Source: Maniola hyperantus (taxonomy: Eukaryota; Arthropoda; Insecta; Lepidoptera; Nymphalidae). From it: 64,000 nt of DNA. The position numbers and the translations under genes were made by a program. The stretch lies in NCBI RefSeq assembly GCF_902806685.2, contig NC_048552.1, positions 8,769,662 to 8,833,661 of the forward strand, in the 5' to 3' direction. This document shows, piece by piece, positions 60,301-64,000 of this stretch (the stretch's first letter is position 1; each line of letters opens with the position of its first letter). The notes beneath the pieces were generated by a model, which searched no databases, was not told the origin of the DNA, and saw nothing but the letters and a program-made list of their open reading frames with translations.

Positions 60301-61291
60301 TGTAATAAACCTCGGAAATAGAATACACATCACTGATATTAAATCCAATTTAGACTTCCTATTGTTCATTGAAGAAAATTGTAAAAATCATTATAGGATA
60401 TATTCGGATGGTTCTAAAAATGAGAACTTTGTAAGTTCTGCTTTCTATGATTCACAGTTAAAAAAATGTAGAACATATAAATTAAACTCTGACTGCAGTG
60501 TGTTTACTGCTGAATGCGTTGCCCTGTTCAAGGCATTGGAATATATCAAAGAAGAATTAATGTTTAAAATTAATAACTATGTTTTAATAACAGACTCGAA
60601 AAGTGTTCTTTTAGCTATAAATAATTTTAATTTTAGTAATTATAAATTAGTTTATATTATTTTCCAAATTGAAAATGTACTACTTAATTTAAAACAAAGG
60701 GGAATTAATATAGAATTTGTTTGGGTACCCTCCCACAGAGGCATAACAGGAAATGAAGTGGTTGATTCTGCTACAAGAAAAAGTAATTTTTATGAAGATT
60801 GTTCAAGTAGCATCAAAGTGCCATTTACGGATTTATGCAATACAATTAAAATAAGACAAAAGAAATTGTGGAGTGAAGTGTGGGATGTGACTAATAAAAA
60901 TAAAGGAAAATGGTATGCGGAAATTCAAAAGGAAATACCAATACAACCATGGTATTTCAAAACGAAGTGTGAATCTAGAAAATTTACATCATTAATGAAT
61001 AGACTGAGATTTGGTCACTGTCTGGTGCCAACACACCTGAATAAAATAAAAATACTAAACAGTAAAAAATGCAACTATTGTGATTATGAGGAGGCTGATG
61101 TTAATCATATGATACTCAAATGTCCAGCTTTTGGCATACAAAGACTTATATTAGCCAGTGATCTAAACACTATAAATATGGAACAAAAACAAAAAATTGA
61201 TTTTCCCCGCCATGTAAAGGACTTGTTGTGTAAAACGTCATATTTTAAGTCTATATTTAATTATATAAGTAATACTATAAATAAAGTGTAA
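57357..61291 (+). pseudogene. LINE ORF2, endonuclease-RT-RNase H, interrupted
   Basis: The ATG at 57357-57359 overlaps the ORF1 stop (TAATG). Endonuclease pieces: LTIVQHNIQSINNK, LLNETWQ, SGDFNAHH. RT: KNSTPGLDNIPYIMIKKL, YRPISLTSCIGKLFE, FLDIEGAYDNVD, GLMQGASLSPILYN and FADD at 59507-59518. RNase H: YSDGSKNE, FTAECVALFKALEY, LITDSKSVLLAI, VPSHRGITGNEVVD. C-terminal CNYCDYEEADVNHMILKC. Broken by a MITE at 57456, a frame change near 57865 and TAG at 59585-59587. Confidence 0.92.
57456..57614. mobile_element. 159-bp MITE nested in LINE ORF2
   Basis: The ends GGGGCCGATCCTCTTGTACA and GTACAAGAGAATCGGCCT are inverted over about 40 bases. A second inner inverted pair (GCTATCCTTTTC and GAAAGGGATAGC) makes nearly the whole element a hairpin. 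It separates two parts of the endonuclease frame, so it is younger than the LINE. The exact target duplication is not resolved. Confidence 0.88.
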
Positions 61292-61422
61292 AAACGTTAG
61301 ACTAATTAGTTATAAGCAATTTTGTATTTTTAGAACAATTTCGTATTTTTAGAATTTGTAAATTTTTGAAAGGCCAAGGACTGTTATCCAGGGCCGTAAA
61401 ATAAATTAAAAAAAAAAAAAAA

Positions 61423-61432
61423 ATACCACAGA
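61423..61432. repeat. target site duplication of the non-LTR element, right copy
   Basis: ATACCACAGA directly follows the A tail and matches 56109-56118. Confidence 0.85.
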
Positions 61433-61534
61433 AAACCCAATATTATGGTCTATACGCAAACCCCTGTGAACCTATTATATTTATACCACAGACTAAAGAT
61501 TTATACCCATGTCGGATGCATGTTGGTGATTTAA

Positions 61535-61800
61535 GGTTCGTACGCACCTGAGCGGCGCGGCGCGGCGCTTCAGTGAGCTTCACGTCGCGGCACAGAGCTT
61601 CAAAATATCATTTCTATCATTTTGTATGGCGCATATCGCACTAGAGCGGCGCGGCGCGGCGCTTCACCGCGCGTTGCCGCGCGGCACGGCTGGAGAGAAT
61701 ATTTTGAAGCGCACCGAAGCGACGCGCAGTGCAGTGACGCTAGTGCGACATACCCAGCGGCGCGGCGCGGCGCTTCAGTATGCGTACGTCGCTCGAATAA
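61535..61800. mobile_element. GC-rich MITE-like element with three GCGGCGCGGCGCGGCGCTTC blocks
   Basis: The block occurs at 61552, 61646 and 61757. The outer ends CGTACGCACCTGAGC and GCTTCAGTATGCGTACG are roughly inverted. The GC content contrasts strongly with the AT-rich flanks. Short open frames within it look like by-products of composition. Confidence 0.65.
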
Positions 61801-62147
61801 GATACACGCGCATCTTGTTAGGTATTTAAAGTACAGGCAAGAATCGGAAAGATAGACCTCAAAATAAATAACGTAGGTTTAATTTTTGACACATGACGTG
61901 TTCCTCATGCTCTTAGAAGTATATCCTCAAAGGTCCCAACCCCTAGGATGTCGGCTTCCCCCCTTCCCAGTGTCTAAATGTATAAATGTCTCTCCGAGCG
62001 TTATGAGAAAACATCAATGGTAAAAATAATCCTGATTAAATAACTATAATATATTATGTACATATTATACCTACCTACTTCATCTAGGTAGAATTAATAG
62101 TTTCGGAAATATGCCTACCTATTGTTGTACTTGTGTTTATATTATAC

Positions 62148-62378
62148 TAGCTTATGCCCGCGACGTCGTCCGCGTGGACTACACAAATCTCGAACCCCTA
62201 TTTTACCCCCTTAGGGGTTGAATTTTCATAAATCCCTTTTTAGCGGATGTCTACGTCATATTAGCTAGTTAGCTAGCCAGCATGCCAAATTTCAGCCCGA
62301 TCCGTCAAGTAGTTTGAGCTGTGCGTTGATAGATCAGTCAGTCAGTCACCTTTTTCTTTTATATAGGTATTTAGATAT
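62148..62378 (+). repeat. dispersed lepidopteran repeat, family A
   Basis: Reads CTAGCTTATGCCCGCGACGT, TAGCGGATGTCTACGTCATA, GCATGCCAAATTTCAGCCCG, ending in CAGTCAGTCAGTCACC. Plus-orientation copy of the 2285-2530 repeat. Confidence 0.8.
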
Positions 62379-62485
62379 AATATGTACCTGTGTTTACCTG
62401 CCTATTTTATATATTCTATTGCACATAAAACAAAGACATTTTGCGAAAATGCTTTTTCTAATGTAATTTCCACAGAACCTAAGGG

Positions 62486-63030
62486 ACTAGCTGATGCCCG
62501 CAACTTCGTTCGCGTAGATGTAGGTTTTTTAAAAATCCCGTGGAAACTTTTTGATTTTCGGGATAAAACTAGCCTATGTGTAGGTACACATAGGCTACTT
62601 TTATCCTACAGGGTATAATCTATCTCAGGTATATAGGTACTAGTAGGTAATTCCCAGAAATGTGCTCACCTATAGAAAAATCTAAATCCACGCGGACGAA
62701 GTCGCAGGCATCATCTAGTTGCATTTTTTTTTAGATTTTTAATCCCGTGTGAACTCTTTGATTTTCCGGGATAAAAAGTTGCCTACCTCTGTCAATTCCC
62801 GGAATGCAAGCTACCTCTGGTCCAAACTTCATATAAATGGGCCTTTAACAATCCTGTGGAAATTCTTTCATTTTCCAGGATAAAAAGTAGCCTGTCCTTC
62901 CCCGGGATGTAATTCAACTTTGTACCAAATTTCATCAAATTCGGTTAAGCTGTTGAGCCGTGTAAAGCTAGTAGATAGACAGACAAATACACTTTTGCGT
63001 TGATAATAATATAAGTATGGATATGCATAA
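62486..63030 (+). repeat. two adjacent family B repeats
   Basis: The first copy (62486-62718) runs from CTAGCTGATGCCCGCAACTT to CGGACGAAGTCGCAGGCATC, apparently head-to-head with itself. The second (62719-63030) contains GTGAACTCTTTGATTTTCCG, GGGATAAAAAGTTGCC, AAATTCGGTTAAGCTGTTGA and ends in GATAATAATATAAGTATGGA. Confidence 0.7.
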
Positions 63031-63061
63031 ATATTTTTTTATAATTTCCATAAAAACTATC

Positions 63062-63120
63062 ATCATCATCATCAACCGATAGATATGTCCACTGCTGGAC
63101 ATAGGTTTCTTGTAGGATTA
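63062..63120 (-). repeat. short RTE 3'-end fragment
   Basis: CATCATCATCATCAACCGATAGATATG, then CCACTGCTGGACATAGG and TTCTTGTAGGA, matching the start of the 38716 fragment. Confidence 0.7.
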
Positions 63121-63326
63121 TATTACCGACCTGTGTGGTATACCTATTGTTTCTAATGTAATTTCCACAAAAACTATTAGGCAATAGCATAAAGAATTTT
63201 GTCTTCGACATTCTGAAGAAAATGTGAAATGGTACAGAGTCATTAAGAAGGCGAGGAAACAAAATGTGATATCCTTCTTGATAGCGTGACTTTGGTATGT
63301 CAGCAATCCATTTCTTCTTCTTTTTT

Positions 63327-63906
<580 letters not shown>

Positions 63907-64000
63907 TTTTCTCTTCGATAATTCGTTCTTCTTCTGCACAACAAAGAAATAATAATCAAATCCTCTTCACTGTCGCTCATCTTGCGACGTTGTTGCTCGT

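Larger units (their letters stand above)
56119..61422 (+). mobile_element. full-length non-LTR retrotransposon (gag + EN/RT/RNase H), inactive
   Basis: Bounded by a 10-bp target duplication and ending in about 15 As after an AATAAA-like GTAAAATAAATT. Order: 5' UTR of about 115 bases, ORF1 with three CCHC knuckles, TAATG overlap, ORF2 with endonuclease, RT (FADD), RNase H and a C-terminal CCHC-type motif. This architecture fits the I/R1/Jockey-type superclade; the exact clade needs a tree. Lesions: ORF1 frameshift, MITE insertion in ORF2, ORF2 frameshift near 57865, in-frame TAG at 59585. Confidence 0.92.

Overview
This 64-kb window is nuclear DNA from an insect, almost certainly a moth or butterfly. 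It carries two multi-exon genes whose products match conserved insect proteins. The background is AT-rich and full of short dispersed repeats typical of Lepidoptera. Intron-exon structure, GT-AG splice sites and LINE, SINE, DIRS, Helitron-like and MITE insertions exclude a prokaryote or virus. The species cannot be named from sequence alone.

Layout. (1) 269-24956, + strand: the 3' four-fifths of the voltage-gated sodium channel gene para, from the domain I S4-S5 linker to the stop codon. I place 27 exon positions, two of them filled by mutually exclusive pairs: 12a/12b in domain II S4-S5 and 20a/20b in domain III S3-S4. The DEKA selectivity residues, the MFM inactivation motif and susceptible-type kdr positions (M918, L925, T929, L932, L1014) are all readable. 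Exon 17 has one extra A in a nine-A run that breaks the frame, probably an assembly error. (2) 24957-29200: 3' flank of para with MITEs and decayed repeats. (3) 29205-35915: nine tandem copies of a unit of about 765 bp. Each intact unit ends in a hairpin plus CTAG, as Helitrons do, and holds about five ATGGC motifs of YY1/Pho type. (4) 35916-40962: gene-free DNA with MITEs and an RTE-type reverse transcriptase fragment nested in a TIR element. (5) 40963-46597: a nearly complete DIRS-like retrotransposon with inverted termini, an internal complementary region, gag, RT/RNase H (one internal stop) and a tyrosine recombinase. (6) 48678-55199, - strand: the complete ariadne-1 E3 ubiquitin ligase gene (ten coding exons, 502 residues). 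Its introns carry a SINE, LINE tails and a Tigger-like element. (7) 56119-61422: a full-length but dead non-LTR retrotransposon (gag plus endonuclease/RT/RNase H) with a 10-bp target duplication, itself split by a MITE. (8) 61433-64000: repeats only, including a roughly 195-bp TCTG microsatellite inside a larger TIR element.

The host genes are unrelated in function: one encodes a membrane channel, the other a cytosolic ubiquitin ligase. Most remaining structure is nested mobile DNA. The less ordinary items are the Helitron-like satellite with its clustered YY1/Pho motifs, the DIRS element, and the SINE whose target duplication contains an ariadne-1 splice donor.
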